Source: Rusavskia elegans | Lineage: Eukaryota > Ascomycota > Lecanoromycetes > Teloschistales > Teloschistaceae | Length of the DNA: 64,000 bases | NCBI GenBank assembly: GCA_011316305.1 | Contig: SAUG01000013.1 | Coordinates: 170,614-234,613 of the forward strand | Reading direction: 5' to 3' | Part shown: positions 1 through 11,987 of the stretch, piece after piece | How the letters are laid out: each line of letters starts with the position of its first letter | How positions within the stretch are numbered: the stretch's first letter is position 1 | Translations under genes and position numbers: made by a program | Notes under the pieces: generated by a model | Told to the model about the DNA's origin: nothing | The model's input: only the letters and a program-made list of their open reading frames with translations | The model's database searches: none

Positions 1-132
1 TGATGGTTTCTCAAGAGGATCCATGAGTAATTATTCCAGGAACGAACTTAGTGATCGCCTGATAAGGGGTGATTTGCCTTGAAACAACAACCCACCGGTA
101 TGCTAATGCATGTGGCAAACAGTACCTCGCAC

Positions 133-190
133 CTCCTCGGAAGAAAGCGACGGCGTCGGGCTTGCCAGTGAAGATCTTGTTGTAATACGT
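133..190 (-). other. possible exon of a gene running off the left edge
   Basis: On the minus strand a TTGCAG acceptor just above 190 is followed by 58 bases that translate as TYYNKIFTGKPDAVAFFRG and end at a GTGCGA donor-like site below 133. The reading looks protein-like and the splice-like borders fit, but I do not recognise the family and too little is visible to confirm a gene. It may be an internal exon of a gene lying mostly left of the window, or chance. Confidence 0.2.
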
Positions 191-557
191 CTGCAATAGA
201 GGGGTCGTAAATGAGGTAAAGTAAATACTGTAGTATAAATGTGTCGAAGATAGGGATGATATCTCAGCTTCTGTCAATACAGACGCGGACAATTGAGGGG
301 TTGAGACGGACGTATGTAGCGATGCAATAAGACAGCCCACGCAACGTAAGAGGCTATAAGACCAATGCAGCTTTGAATTCGAAAGCCATCGAAAATACTG
401 TTCACTTGGTAAGATCTCGGTTTATTGCTTCGTATTAGTGATGGCCTATTTCTCTTCCGCCTCGCTCAAGGCTCCAGCCACAAATAAAATGGAAGGAATA
501 AAGACTTGGCTTCCGCCAGGGCGGTGAGCATAATACAGACCTTGATATTACAAAACA

Positions 558-2489
558 TCACGACAGAAACCGCCGCTGGGTGTTTCTAGCTTTCTCTCCA
601 CTTGTTGCCTCGATCTTCACTGCAACCATGACGATCTCCATACCTCGTTCTTCCTGCCCATCGGTGCCTTCATTCAATCTTGACTGAAGTCTAAGACGCC
701 ACTGACTCTTTTCTACAGTCCAGATCCGTCTTTTCCCCTCATCGGCTCCCTCCTTTCTTCGCTTGGCAAGATGATCATCGGACGGCGACCCTAACGGTCT
801 CTTCGTAGAGGCGGTCTCAACCATCTGCAGTGGAGTGTGAGGCCAGTCTGCCATTGTCTCTGCAAATTCTTGGACCTCCACAGTGCCCGCATAATTTTCA
901 TCAAATAGCTCAAGGTCCTCATCTACCCATTCTTTCCCGTCAACCCTGATGCATGCCTGAGCACTTATGTCCGCCATTATTGTCTCCTCACTCAAACCCG
1001 TACTTCCTGGTCCCTTTCCTCTTATATCCGGTCTCCCTCCTTCAGCCATCATCAAACCCAAGGGTACTGTGGTAGGTAAGTTTAATTTGTTGGCGATAGT
1101 TTGAAAGAGGGCGGTAATGCGGGAGCGGGTATTGCCGAAGACGGTAATGTGCTTAGTTGTGAGGTCGAGGAGGATCGGTTCTGTGGCGGTTGAAGCGCAA
1201 ATTTCCAGGATTAGGGCGTGATGGGGTTCGGAGATAAAGGGACGGGCATAGCGTACGTATCCGGGATTTCTTTTTGGAGGATGATCTTCATCTGGTAAGG
1301 ACCGGCTGTCGTATACCGCTGATATTTGAGAAGGTTTCAAATCTTGTAGCCGGATTACGATCTCGGTCACGCGCTGTTCGAGATTGAAAGTGATGTCATG
1401 GGGAATGAGCTTTTGCTCTAAGCCGCGGAGATTGTAGTATCTGACGTCTTTGAGGAGCTGATTCCGGTGATCTTCGTTCCTGATAGTCAGTGGGTAGCCT
1501 CGTAGCAAGTGCAGGATGTCGGAGAAGATCTGCGGCGATCGATTGGGGATACGCGGAGGGTGGATGCCTGGTGGGCGGAGGAGACCGCGGGGATTGAGAC
1601 CGGGAAACACATCACCAGGCGAGGTAAAAAAGACCGTGAAGCCGAGAGTGAAATAATTTGGCGTGTCACCGGGGGCGGAAAAGATGTCGCGTGGGACGCG
1701 GAAGTGCTCATTGCCAACCTCGACAAATATTTCAGACTCGAAGAGTTGGGACTGGAGACGAGGTACTGACAGCATCAATAGAGGAAACGAGACAAGATAT
1801 CAAGGACTTACGACGGTAAAATTGAGCGTCAGCGAAAAGCTTGACGAAGTCGCGGCCGTCTGTAGGAGTTATGAGGTAGCCTGGCACTGGATCAGCGCAC
1901 CCAACCCTTGGTTTGGCACGGTTTCTTCTACCTTGGAGATGGCGCGCAATATATCGAAAGGTTTCTGGATCTCTATCGATGTACAGTGTTCTCACAGCGC
2001 CTGTGCGATCCTCGGTTTGTTGCAGCTGTTCGATGAAATAGGCAGAGAAATACGAGGGTGCTCTAGGATTCTCAGTTCATCATCGCTGCAAATGAAAATG
2101 CCATGTGACCTACCATCAGACATGATGGATGCGCCCGAGAGTTTGAACAGCTCAGAGCCGATCTGAATGGAGAAGCCCTTTTCATCGGGCAGAGTGGGCA
2201 AATCTTGTTGGCTAGAATTACTGGCCGCAGAATGCACGATCCCAGGGGTATTGATGGACTCATCGAGCCGATCTAACTTACTGAAATCAAAAGAGGCGAG
2301 AGACTGAACGGAGCGAGTTGACGAGGTAAGAGAGCCATCTCGTCTTGGTGGCTCCAACGTCTCCCTTTGACCACCCTCTTCCGATTGTGATATGCCAGAC
2401 CGTGGCATTGGCTTTTGTTGTGTTCTGCCTGAGAAGGTCGAAGGCTTATTTTTGGAAGAGGAAACTCCAGCGGGTGCATTGGTAGACAT
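558..2489 (-). CDS. Whi2-like double BTB-domain protein (phosphatase-activator family)
   Basis: Four exons give one continuous frame of about 593 aa: 2489-2114, 2060-1932, 1880-1812 and 1765-558; all introns are GT-AG and 46-53 bp. Residues 1-100 are a Ser/Thr-rich disordered tail. A first BTB/T1-like fold starts near residue 103 (FSIQIGSELFKLSG) and contains TLYIDRDPETFRYIARHL and DFVKLFADAQFYRLPRLQ. A second starts near 203 (FVEVGNEHFRVPRDIF) and contains PQIFSDILHLLRGYPL and DVRYYNLRGLEQKLI. This paired layout matches fungal Whi2-type proteins, which in yeast work with Psr1/Psr2 phosphatases in the general stress response and in nutrient (TORC1) signalling; that role here is inference from family. 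The C-terminal third is charged and has a Lys/Arg patch (KRRKEGADEGKRR). The gene stands alone, with a gene-free stretch upstream. Another BTB/KCTD-type assignment is possible. Confidence 0.75.
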
Positions 2490-3297
2490 GATCTAATGAT
2501 ATATTTCGGAAGGCTTTGTAATCAGCCCTGTGATACTTTTTCGATGAATAACGACACAAACATCTGTTAATATGCATGACGATGGCAGTAGGATATACAA
2601 CAGTCCCATACATTCCCCTCGAGAGATTGCTGTAAAGCCATGCTCGAGGTTCTGCTGAGTAGAGAGAACCGGAATTGCTTGGTTATTGGACGGCACCGGG
2701 AGCAAGAACTTTTGGCTGACTTGTTGACGCGATATCTATGAGCTCATCTTGATGAACTCAGCGGCAACTTCTCTGGCTGCTGTACCCAATGAAGACCAAG
2801 TGGTTGACCGTCGATGTTGCCAACAGGTAGCTGTTGGGCTCGAATGATTGACGTGAGAATATAGCCTGCTGACGTAATAAGACATAGGAGATCCTAATCT
2901 TGGCACGCTTCATTACAAGAAGCTAGACTGAGGTGGATATTATCGTTCATTCTCGACTTCAAAATCTCCGGTCATTGGATTTCAGGAAACGGCCTGCCGG
3001 AATCTGAGGTCTCAAAATGATTCAACCGGACCTCACCTCTGGACCAACGAGAGCGCATAATGGATGAGCGCCAACACGTCCAAGGAAAGCTGTACTGGAG
3101 GGTGGCAACTGAAAGCTATTGGCCAAGTACGCGCCGACATCAACAACGTGCAATGTCACTCTCTCTGGGATCATTGCGACGGCCACTCTCCGACCAGGCG
3201 TCGAAATGATACAAGTGTCCATCGGGAAACTTGACTTCCCTATCTTTTCAAGCGATTACATCTCGTTTGTTGCACTGCATTTCTATCATCACTATCG
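2490..3297. other. intergenic region between two divergent genes
   Basis: No convincing coding frame is present. The stretch separates the Whi2-like gene (minus strand) from the patatin gene (plus strand), so it should hold both promoters. Near 3240-3297 there are pyrimidine-rich patches leading to the ATG at 3298. No specific regulatory element can be named. Confidence 0.5.
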
Positions 3298-6200
3298 ATG
3301 GCGGCATCCGAGGTTTCCACTTTGCCCAGCCTTCTTGAGGCTGAAGGGTCCGACGGCCATGTTGGCATGAATGTGGACGAGGTTTTGGAGGCCACAATCG
3401 ACGAGGTTACCGTCCATGAAGACGACAATGAAAAGTCGAAGCACCATCTATACACTCAAGGCCTGGAGAACCTCTCCCCAGATCTGTAAGGCGCATTTGG
3501 ATCGATAGCAACAAATGAGGGTAGAAGCTAAGCAATCCCAGTATACGTCGTATCTCTGGGCGGATGAAGTTCTCGTTGCACTGTGTTCACTGCCACCAAC
3601 AAGGCTCAGTCCATGAACTGTGTATATGCTCTGGTTGTCGAGGCAGGACTTACCACAAGTCCTGTTGGCCAGAGGCATTGTTTCATATAGCGTCCGATCA
3701 CAGCTCAATTGTTTGCAAGCCGCCCATTGATTTCGTGGAATACGTCTGGGTCAATTATTTGCTGAAGTCACAAACGGGACCCGAAGAGCAAGCTGAGCTC
3801 CACAGAGCAGACATGTGGTCTTCATGGTTCAACGTCCCAAACCGACAGGACCGTGTAAAGCTCTATGCATATCCCCGTCTTCAAATGCTGATCAACAACG
3901 CGCAAGCTTTACGAGACGATCGCAAACCATTGGAGCAATTCCCAACTCTGGTGTCATTTTTTGGTGAAACAGGGTAGGTCAAGTCCTAAGTACTTGTCCT
4001 GGCAATTTATTATTCCCTTAGACAATGCAATTGGGTCTGGCATTCATGTCGTTCACAGCCTTCGATTTCTTGAAGAAATCTCCCGTTACTCAATACCAGA
4101 AACTGATCTTGTAAGGGGTGGAAAGAACACCCTAATTAGAGCCTTGATCCGAAATGCTGCAGCAAATACTTATGACGAGGTACCCATTCCAGGACACCAT
4201 GCCGAAAAATACAGGTCTACTAGTGGAGGAGTACACCTGTACTGCGATCCCAGGACCATTGATAGTGACGTGCCTCTTCTCTACGCAGGTCTGTTCGAGA
4301 CATCAGTCAGTGACATAACTAATTCTGTGATGCAGACTGCGAAGGGCTTCGTGGTAGCGCTGTCTCAGTGGCAACTCAGTTCGTCGAAGAGGGCGTTCAC
4401 TTCGCCCCACCCCGGCAACATTATGATCAGCACGCCGCACGAGATCGTGCGAGCTCGAGTCGGCGTGGACCCGTGGACGACCACAGAGAGACCGCTTTTC
4501 GTGCAATGTCTTTGCAATGGGCAAAAAGCCTCACTGTCCGGTCAGATAGAGGAACAAAGATCGTGGTACATCCAGATTCTAGGCAGATCATTGTCAAGGA
4601 GCTCTATCCTAGACTCTTATATACCTTTTCGGATGTCGTGTGCTATGTGACTAACAACCCTAGGTAAGTAGGGCTTGGTGTGACACTCTTGGCTTCTTCC
4701 CAAGGACTTACGCCGATATCAGAGCAACTGAAAACGAGCTCGACCACTTATTCCAGTGGGCTTCTATTGGTCATGAACGGACCGTCAATCAGCGTATCCG
4801 ACCCGGTTTGCTTATCATCATCAACAAGGATGCGCCAGACTCTGATGAAAGATGGCTGGACGTTGACTATGCTACGAGTGAACTTCTCCGACACCTTGAG
4901 TTATCAAGCAAATTCGAAGATCTCAAGGAAGAATGGCGTCTTAGGGGACTTCCGATTTCTACCTCAAGAGATCTCATACTGTGCTATTACGATTCCTTCC
5001 GCATCATGTGCATCCCAAGTTTAACCCCAGAGACAACGCACGAAATTGCTATACAATATTCACGACTCTACGATGAAATACGAGCTATCTCGGGCCGGCT
5101 TAGAAGAAAGAAGATGCAAGTCCACATGAACCTGAACGTACGAAGCTTTTGCAACTACGTAGAGCACGTTTGCAACCGTCTAGCAAGGGATATGAAAAGC
5201 TCAGTCGACTTTCACTACTTGGCAAGTCGAAATGCGAGTCGACCTGTCAAATTTCGAGACCATGTTGTGGCCCTGATGGTAAAGCTCAAAGAAGACGAAG
5301 AGAGTGTAGATCCACCAAATGATGTACAAGAGGCGAGACTTATTGACCGTCTGATTCCGTTTCTCGCATGTTGCATTGTGTCGCAGAGTGCCAGTGACAA
5401 CAGTCTACGAGGTCAGTACAGCAACATATTAATTAGTTGCTGCCGGAAGTTATTTTAATAGTTCTAATGGCAGCGCACAGATGTACAGATCCAGTCTTAT
5501 CTGAGAGACTGCCGTCAAGCACTAGAAAGATTTCGGGAGACATCCTGGCGCTGCGAGATAATGAGTGGCCAAGAGCGGTGCCGCAATTACTGGACCGGAC
5601 ATGAGAAAGGGCATCAATTCTCCCGACGGCCAACGACAACTTCGCGGCGCGATCCGTCGCTGCTCGTTGGGGCGTTCCACTGCACATGGAATCCCGAGGG
5701 ACTGATCAAAGCTCTGTACGCTGAGATATGTCAGCAGGAGGGTGGTGAGTTAAGAATCACTTTCTTTAATACTGCCAAGAGAAGTGGTGTCTGCAACGTG
5801 CGCAGTAATAGAACTTGTTTCACATGTTTGGCAGAATGTCCAGTCTACATTCTACCATGTGAATATGTTCAGCATACTATCTGTGCACGCTGCGCAACCA
5901 GATTCAATCACAGTTTTGGTCGAAGTCAGGCTACACTATGTCTGCCGCATTGCCCTTTGGGATGCCGCTTTCAGGGGTGAAAGCCTTGGCATAATCGCAT
6001 CAAACCTGCAACCGCTGGCGTGAGGATACTATCGCTCGATGGGTGAGTTTTGAGGCAGAAGTTCCGATGGCTGGCTCTGATGAGATCTAGTGGGGGCATA
6101 CGTGGTATAATCGAGCTCGTGATCCTACAGAAACTGCTTGACGAGGTGGGGTTTGATCTTCCCATCCAGGAGTTATTTGATTTGGCAATTGGTACAAGCA

Positions 6201-7529
6201 CTGGTAGGTTGAAATACTCTTTTCTCCAGCAGACTGACTGTAGTCTGATCTGTTATCTTAGGGGGTATAGTCGCGCTGGGCTTGTTCAAGATGGGTTGGT
6301 CGGTTCAGAATGCAATTCGCAAATTCGAACGATTGAGTGCTCAAGCATTCTCAAAGTATGACCACACCGGTGTCCCCATGTTTCGACACACCACACAACT
6401 ATTGTTTTCCTACCGATATAGAGGCGAAGGCTTGAATTTAGCACTGAGGACAGCGTTCGGTGAGGGATCATTATTCGGATTCAACGAATCTTCAATTGCA
6501 GAAAGGGTCAAAGTCGGAGTCCTCGCCGCTGTACCAGGTGGTCGTCGACCGTATCTGTTCACAAATTACTCACGAAACCACACGGGTCAGGACACGGACT
6601 ACTTGGTCCGAGAAGACGATCTGGAAGACGAGTTGAAGTGCTGGGAAGCGGCGCGCAGCACCGCAGCAGCTCCTACCTATTTCCCGCCATACTATCATAA
6701 GGCCAAGCGACAGCCATACATTGATGGTGCTTTACACAGAAACAATCCTATTCAGATACTGGAGGAAGAACGCAGAGCTATATGGACAGATGAAGCTCCG
6801 CCTGATATTTTACTCTCAGTCGGTACGGGTATTCAAATTGGAGCCGACGGATCCGCAAAATCTGCAGGTAGGCGTCAAAAGACGGCGATGAAGCTTCTCC
6901 CAAAAGGCATTCGAGCGAGAATCGCCGTTGGACTTGATGTCATCCAAAGTACAGTCGACTGTAACCGACAATGGGACGAATTTGTGAAGTCGATGAAATG
7001 GGACCAGAACACCCATCGTGTCTGCCACCGACTGAACATAGGTCTTGAGGACCGTCCCCCCAATCTAGACGACGTTGACGCAATGATCTCTCTAAAAGAG
7101 AAGGCCAAGCGGTATTTACACCGCGGGTATTCAAATCACGCCCAGATACCGTATCTCAACCGACGTTACAAAACAGCACATAAGCATATTGTGGCGGTGG
7201 CACATCGATTGACTGCCGCACTTTTCTATTTTGAAACGACCGCTGCCGACGAAGATGGGAAGTGCGTCGGGATTCTGCACTGTCGCCTGAGCACCGCCAT
7301 GCGAGATCAATTCCGACGTCTGCTTAACGAAAATCCGACTTTCCGCGTATGTCAGAAGCTTCGAGGTGATAACTGGAATAGTAGTGCTCTCAACCCCCAG
7401 TTTGACGAACGTACTTATTCCGGCAGCATCACATTCCCAATTACGTCTGAGAAAAGAGTGATCGAGATAACTTTTCCCAAATGGGGCGGCTCTTGGGAAC
7501 GTATTAGCGGATTTCCCGTTGGGCGATGA
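3298..7529 (+). pseudogene. patatin-like phospholipase with Zn-finger, G-domain and RING-like module; in-frame TGA
   Basis: Proposed exons: 3298-3485, 3542-3973, 4116-4288, 4336-4663, 4705-5411, 5481 to about 5744, a RING-like/linker exon to 6042, 6091-6203 and 6262-7529. All junctions keep frame except around 5745-5834, where intron use is unclear. Domains in order: an acidic N-terminus; a Cys/His finger (CVHCHQQGSVHELCICSGC); a P-loop (GETGGGKNTLIRALI) with Asn where Ser/Thr is usual; a G3-like DCEG; IIINKDAP resembling G4; a RING-like cluster (CPVYILPC, CARC, CPLGC); and a patatin domain with glycine-rich LSLDGGGIRG, nucleophile elbow GTSTG and catalytic Asp in YIDGAL. Patatins hydrolyse acyl chains from phospholipids by a Ser-Asp dyad. 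Joined to a nucleotide-binding module they resemble fungal NLR-like and immune receptors (inference). One in-frame TGA at 5978-5980 separates the RING-like cluster from the patatin domain, although the same frame continues on both sides. Without readthrough or unusual splicing the catalytic domain would be lost. Confidence 0.7.
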
Positions 7530-8961
7530 GGATCACTTTGTGGCCTGGTTCGGTGTTGGCAGCTTGAATATAACGAATGTGGATAGAATCCAGTACGTAT
7601 TTACTGGGCGGCATCACAGATCTTGTCACTATTACAGTCATGAAACGTTATCCATGACATATATACACAAGCGTAGATATCTTGAGCACGGATAATACAT
7701 GGAAGAAAATATGATATATTTGATGCTTGTGGACCAAGGTCTGGATTTTCTTACTACTTCAATCCAAGAACCGTGTTGAAGATCACGCAACCAGCAAGTA
7801 CGAAATGTAATAAAAGATATAATAGATTGCGAAACCATTAATCTGTAAAACTGATGTATAACAAATACCCGGTCCCAATTCACGCCACTCTTAAGTAGAC
7901 AGAGATACTTCCGTGTCCATTCGGCATAGCTAGGTACTGTTTCATTTGATGAATATCCTTTATTTTTAGAAAATCTTTGGCTCTATTCTCGATAATATGG
8001 TAAGGGTCACCACCCCGACCAGTGGTCTACTTTCCGTCTTCAGTCTCTACATCGTAGTCGTCTTTCCCCAGCTCTTTCTACGTTCGGTAAGCGTCTGGGT
8101 CAGCTGCACTATGGAGCCGCTGGGTAATATACAAGAAGCGTCCAATTTCTAAGCTATCTAACTCGAGAGAAAAATATAATTGTACTGCTGAGCTAATTTG
8201 CTTCTCCCAGGCCCAGCTCTCGGAATTTTCCGAGAGTTCTGAAGCTTATACATATAAACAATCTCCCCCTCCTAGAAAATCACCGTCAGAGAGGGAAGGA
8301 AAGGAAACCGTTGTCCACCGTAAAGCTCCACAATGGAAGAGAATACCTACGAAGAAGGAAGAAACCATATAGCCCGTCGAAGAGTGACAGAATCAAATCC
8401 ATCCACTGTATCATAGATCCCGTAGAACAAGTAAACGAGTGACAGAAAATAAAGAGCTTATACGTATTATATGAAAGTGCTCATCGTGGACTGGGACCTA
8501 GGTAGCCAAGTCGAGAGCCGCTCCACCATCCTTGTACTGCTTAATGTGGTGAAGGAAAACTGTAATTGCTTTGCCCGCGTTATCAGCAGGTCCGAGTCCA
8601 CACCGTAATCAAAGTGTCGCAATGTAGCAACGAGGACGCATTCGGTCCTTCTTTGGAAGTGGTCGCACTTACTTCCCTCTCTCTTCCGCTGATCAGTCAG
8701 ACCATGGAGGCTGTTCCACAGGCAGTGATCAATCTTTTTGCAATGATGGTGCCATTGTCCACCAGACGTTCAAATCCTGATATCAAACCAAGGGTTGGGA
8801 TATCTATCATCTGGAAGCTGTTGGCCATTTTGACGGATATTTAGTAGGAAGTCACCGATAGAAGCCTTGCTTTCGCTCACCCTTCTGCCCTGACTTTACC
8901 CATCACATGTTCTTTGCTCCCCTACTCGGCGCCTGCTATACCGCCTGCGTCAGCCCCTACC
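7530..8961. other. intergenic, no gene recognised
   Basis: Only short, unconvincing frames occur. The 3' end of the patatin gene and its likely terminator lie at the left side, with A/T-rich runs near 7640-7870. Nothing else can be supported. Confidence 0.5.
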
Positions 8962-9393
8962 TCACCCCCGTCTTCTCCAACTGTGTATGCTGGTTCGGAG
9001 GTGAAAGCCCCACAGCGAAGAACCTCGATAGCAGGGTCCACATCCCCCATCTCCTATATGAGTATCAAAGAATGTCTCATTTTCGAGCCTTGTAGGATCT
9101 TGCGGGTTATATAAAAGTCCATCGTTTAGAAAATCTCCGTCTTCGAAGACCCAGCCAGCGAACGCAAAATCGCCACCATTCATCATCTCGTCTTCAAGCT
9201 CGAGCGAATAATTCGAGATTGCTATACCAGTCGCCAGCGTACCAACACTGAACTGCTCACGGAACCGAGGGTTGACCAGGCACAACAGATACACATAAAA
9301 CAATAGTAAGCCCGCGCAGCCTGAGATTTGGTTGCTGCTGCTTCTGTAGGTGGGAAGCTGCTGGAATGTCCTGATACTGGGGAATGAAGCCAT
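8962..9393 (-). CDS. uncharacterised small protein, possibly single-pass membrane (tentative)
   Basis: A frame from the ATG at 9393 reads MASFPSIRTFQQLPTYRSSS and so on for about 143 aa. It has one hydrophobic stretch (AGLLLFYVYLLCLV, about residues 28-41) that could be a membrane segment or internal signal anchor, followed by an acidic region (ELEDEMMNGGDFAFAGWVFEDGDFLNDGLL). The C-terminus (WGFHLRTSIHSWRRRG) looks less natural, so an intron or frame change may shorten it. No family is recognised. It stands alone in a gene-poor stretch, so chance is a serious alternative. Confidence 0.3.
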   Translation of the reverse strand: MASFPSIRTFQQLPTYRSSSNQISGCAGLLLFYVYLLCLVNPRFREQFSVGTLATGIAISNYSLELEDEMMNGGDFAFAGWVFEDGDFLNDGLLYNPQDPTRLENETFFDTHIGDGGCGPCYRGSSLWGFHLRTSIHSWRRRG

Positions 9394-9435
9394 TGTGCGT
9401 CGAGAAGATCCGTGGCGAATTAAACGTCCAAGCAA

Positions 9436-10675
9436 TGGTGAAGATGGCTCTGCGAGCGATACAAAGCTGAGTCTTTGTAATATGGTGCTTCTGCAGAGGA
9501 AACGATATTTGAAAATCTTGATTTCAGAATTGAAAGCCGTTGTCGTTTATAATCTATACGAGCAGCCGACGGTATATCTATACTCGTATTCTATGTCGGG
9601 CGCGCTTTGGTTCTCGGGGCAATCGTGTGATAGAAGCGCCCCATTAGAAAGGCAGATGCCATACGAAAAGAAATGAATGGACCAGAGAAAAGGCAAACGA
9701 GCCATGTCCTATATGCTTGTGATGAGCCTACTTCACCTTGACTTTCCATTGGATTACAGATTCAATACCCTTGCCAGAAACAAAAGGAAGACATCATATG
9801 AATGACGGTGGAAAGAAGAGGAACGCCAAAAAGTTGATGAAGCTTCTTCACATGGAATGCGACAGTACAACAGTATGTGAATGGTAACGAATGGGTACAG
9901 GAGAGAACGCTTCTGAGATGTACAGCAGTAATACCGCACTTGCAAGTGCACTACCAAATATACATACATACCACCTAACATTTTCAGTCACGATACTAAG
10001 CTCGCGACGGTAGAGGGAGCCGAGAACTTAACAAGAGGACTTCATTGGAATCCTTATGAGCACGAGAGAGCTGTTCTTGATCTCCAGGCCCCGAATAATA
10101 AAACAAGATGTCGGATGTTGTCGATATCAGACTCCAAGAGGCCACCCCTGCATTCGTTCACTACCTCTAAAGGCGGTGCAACAGCAGCAGTTGCGATGAT
10201 CGACGTCGTGAATACGGTAGTCAAAGGAGATTGGGAGTGCGAGTGACCGCCTGACTGGTACCGATAGTTTCTTGAGGTTCATTTTATTCTGTAAGAATGG
10301 AAAATCACTGCAACCTCATGCTAGGAAAACACAAAGCTGGAAAAGTCATCTTTGATTAGGATAAGTTGCGAAAACGCTGTCTGTCCCGGCTCCAAACGAA
10401 TCTTCAACTCGAAAGGAGTGCAGGTAGGAGGAAGATGTCATCGGTAGAGCCGAAATAGTCGTATTCGAGATCCGATTCTTAAGCTCTCTGTCCTAATCCA
10501 AACATATCAATGGTGAGAACGCCGAGCACTACTATGTGTCTTGCAGCTATTATGATCAAGCTTGCTGACAAATGACCCGTTGCCTAAGCCCCCCAGTACT
10601 GGGCAAAACATCTTAAATGCAATTCCCTGAATATTACCTTCGTAACAGTTCTCACAAAAAATTCGAAGCCTTTGT
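9436..10675. other. intergenic, no gene recognised
   Basis: No frame here has protein-like composition, and no repeat or RNA gene was noticed. It lies beyond the 3' end of the minus-strand glutathione S-transferase gene. Confidence 0.5.
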
Positions 10676-11700
10676 TCATAGCGAAGCATCATAGGATCCT
10701 TCGATGTCTATGATCTTCTGGATAGCCTTCTTGTTGCCTTCCATCGCCTCCATTCGATTAACGTATTCGAAAAGTGCCGGGTATTTCTCTTCACTCAGTC
10801 CGGCTCGGCCTTTGGCAGCGCTAAGAGGGAAGCTTAACAGAATATCAGCCCCTGTTAGCTTCGATCCACAGAGGTACCCTCCACCATCAGGAGCCGACTT
10901 CACTTGGCTTTCGAGGAAGTTCAAGTTGTTCTCCAGATTTGGTCTAAGGTACATTGATTCGATATTACCGGTGATTGCATTCGCTATTGGCTTGATGAAG
11001 AAAGGCGATTTCTCTCTTACAGCTTTGGGAGGTCAGCCGTCTTCCACGTCTACGCTCTGTCAACGGGAGGATCATACCTCTCAGCAGTAGTGCTACCACA
11101 AGATAAGGCATAAGGGTGCCTTCAGCATAATGCATGAAATAGCGATACCTTAGCCATTCCTCTGTCTCTCCTTGCACTTGGCCTTCTTTACCATTCTGAT
11201 ACTGGTTCGGCGCCAGCGAAGGTCCAAAATGCTCGATAAGATACTCGGTGATAAGCCCGGACTCCGCAAGGACGAGAGGCTCAGCAGCCCCTTCCGCTTG
11301 GACGCTGACGAGTGGCGATTTGCCAAGAGGGTGAATCTTCTTGAGCTCTGGTGGTGCAACCATGTTGACTCGCATGTATGTCTTCAGCTCGTAGTCGACC
11401 TTAAGTTCCTCAAGCAGCCAAAGGATTCGCTGTGCCCGCGACTTCTCAAGCCTTGACTTAAGTAAGCACGGCGAACTTAAATCGTATTTTTGTTTTGCAT
11501 AGACAATAAAACGCAACAAGAAAAACAACCAAACTGTATCACCGTTACTCTACCAGACAGCTCTTCTACAATTTGATCTTATGTAGCGAAAGACATCATA
11601 CTCCATAGAATTGAACAATAATACTCACCAGTAGAGGATGACTTTGGTCTTGCCTTGGCCTGTAGCAACCTGCTGCTTCGACTGCTCTGTAGAAGACATG
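10676..11700 (-). CDS. glutathione S-transferase
   Basis: Three exons (11700-11629, 11451-11078, 11024-10676) join in frame to 264 aa. The N-terminal thioredoxin-like domain starts KVILYWLEKSRAQRILWLLEEL, continues with HPLGKSPLV (the cis-Pro loop that contacts glutathione) and has LVLAESGLITEYLIEHFG, the usual E-S pair that binds the gamma-glutamyl group. The C-terminal helical domain includes ETEEWLRYRYFMHYAEGTLMPYLV and LCGSKLTGADILLSFPL, matching the conserved GST motif with Asp in the N-capping box. The likely role is conjugation of glutathione to electrophiles in the cytosol, that is detoxification or oxidative-stress defence (family knowledge). This is the typical fungal Gtt1/Ure2p-like length. 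The first intron (about 177 bp) is longer than most in the window. It is divergent from the NDUFB4-type gene with about 290 bp between starts. Confidence 0.88.
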
Positions 11701-11987
11701 ATAATAGAAGCCGTTGAAAACTGACGATTTACGTTTCTGGCGTGTGGACGGAAGCAACGTTAGGATTGCCCTGGGAGATGATGTGCTCTAATAACTTCTC
11801 ATCGGATATCCACGAAACGTACTTCCGAACCTCGGTTCGATTTGTCCAATCACAGCCAAGCCCCAAAACTCTATCCTAAGCGTGTGCACGGACCAGTGAC
11901 TGCAACCCCGAGCCTTCGACGACACAGCCAGCACCTGTAACAAATTATCAGCAAACCGGCCCCTAAGTGCTCAAATCAGCCGGAAAC
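11701..11987. promoter_or_regulatory. shared divergent promoter, GST gene / complex I subunit gene
   Basis: The start codons of the two divergent genes lie 287 bp apart with no coding sequence between, so both promoters must fall here. A CCAAT-type sequence on the plus strand (tgtccaatcacag, near 11849) is a candidate CCAAT-binding (Hap) complex site; this is inference from sequence only. Confidence 0.45.

Noticed and set aside
5978..5980. RIP as the cause of the in-frame TGA codons (also at 36822-36824)
   Set aside because: RIP in this genome looks CpA-preferring and CG-sparing, and the surroundings of both TGA codons have normal composition, so a simple point mutation is more likely; RIP cannot be fully excluded.
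5978..5980. Reassigned genetic code (TGA read as an amino acid)
   Set aside because: Other genes in the window, for example the complex I subunit (ending at 12564) and the LAMMER kinase (ending at 55097), end naturally with TGA, so TGA is a stop here.
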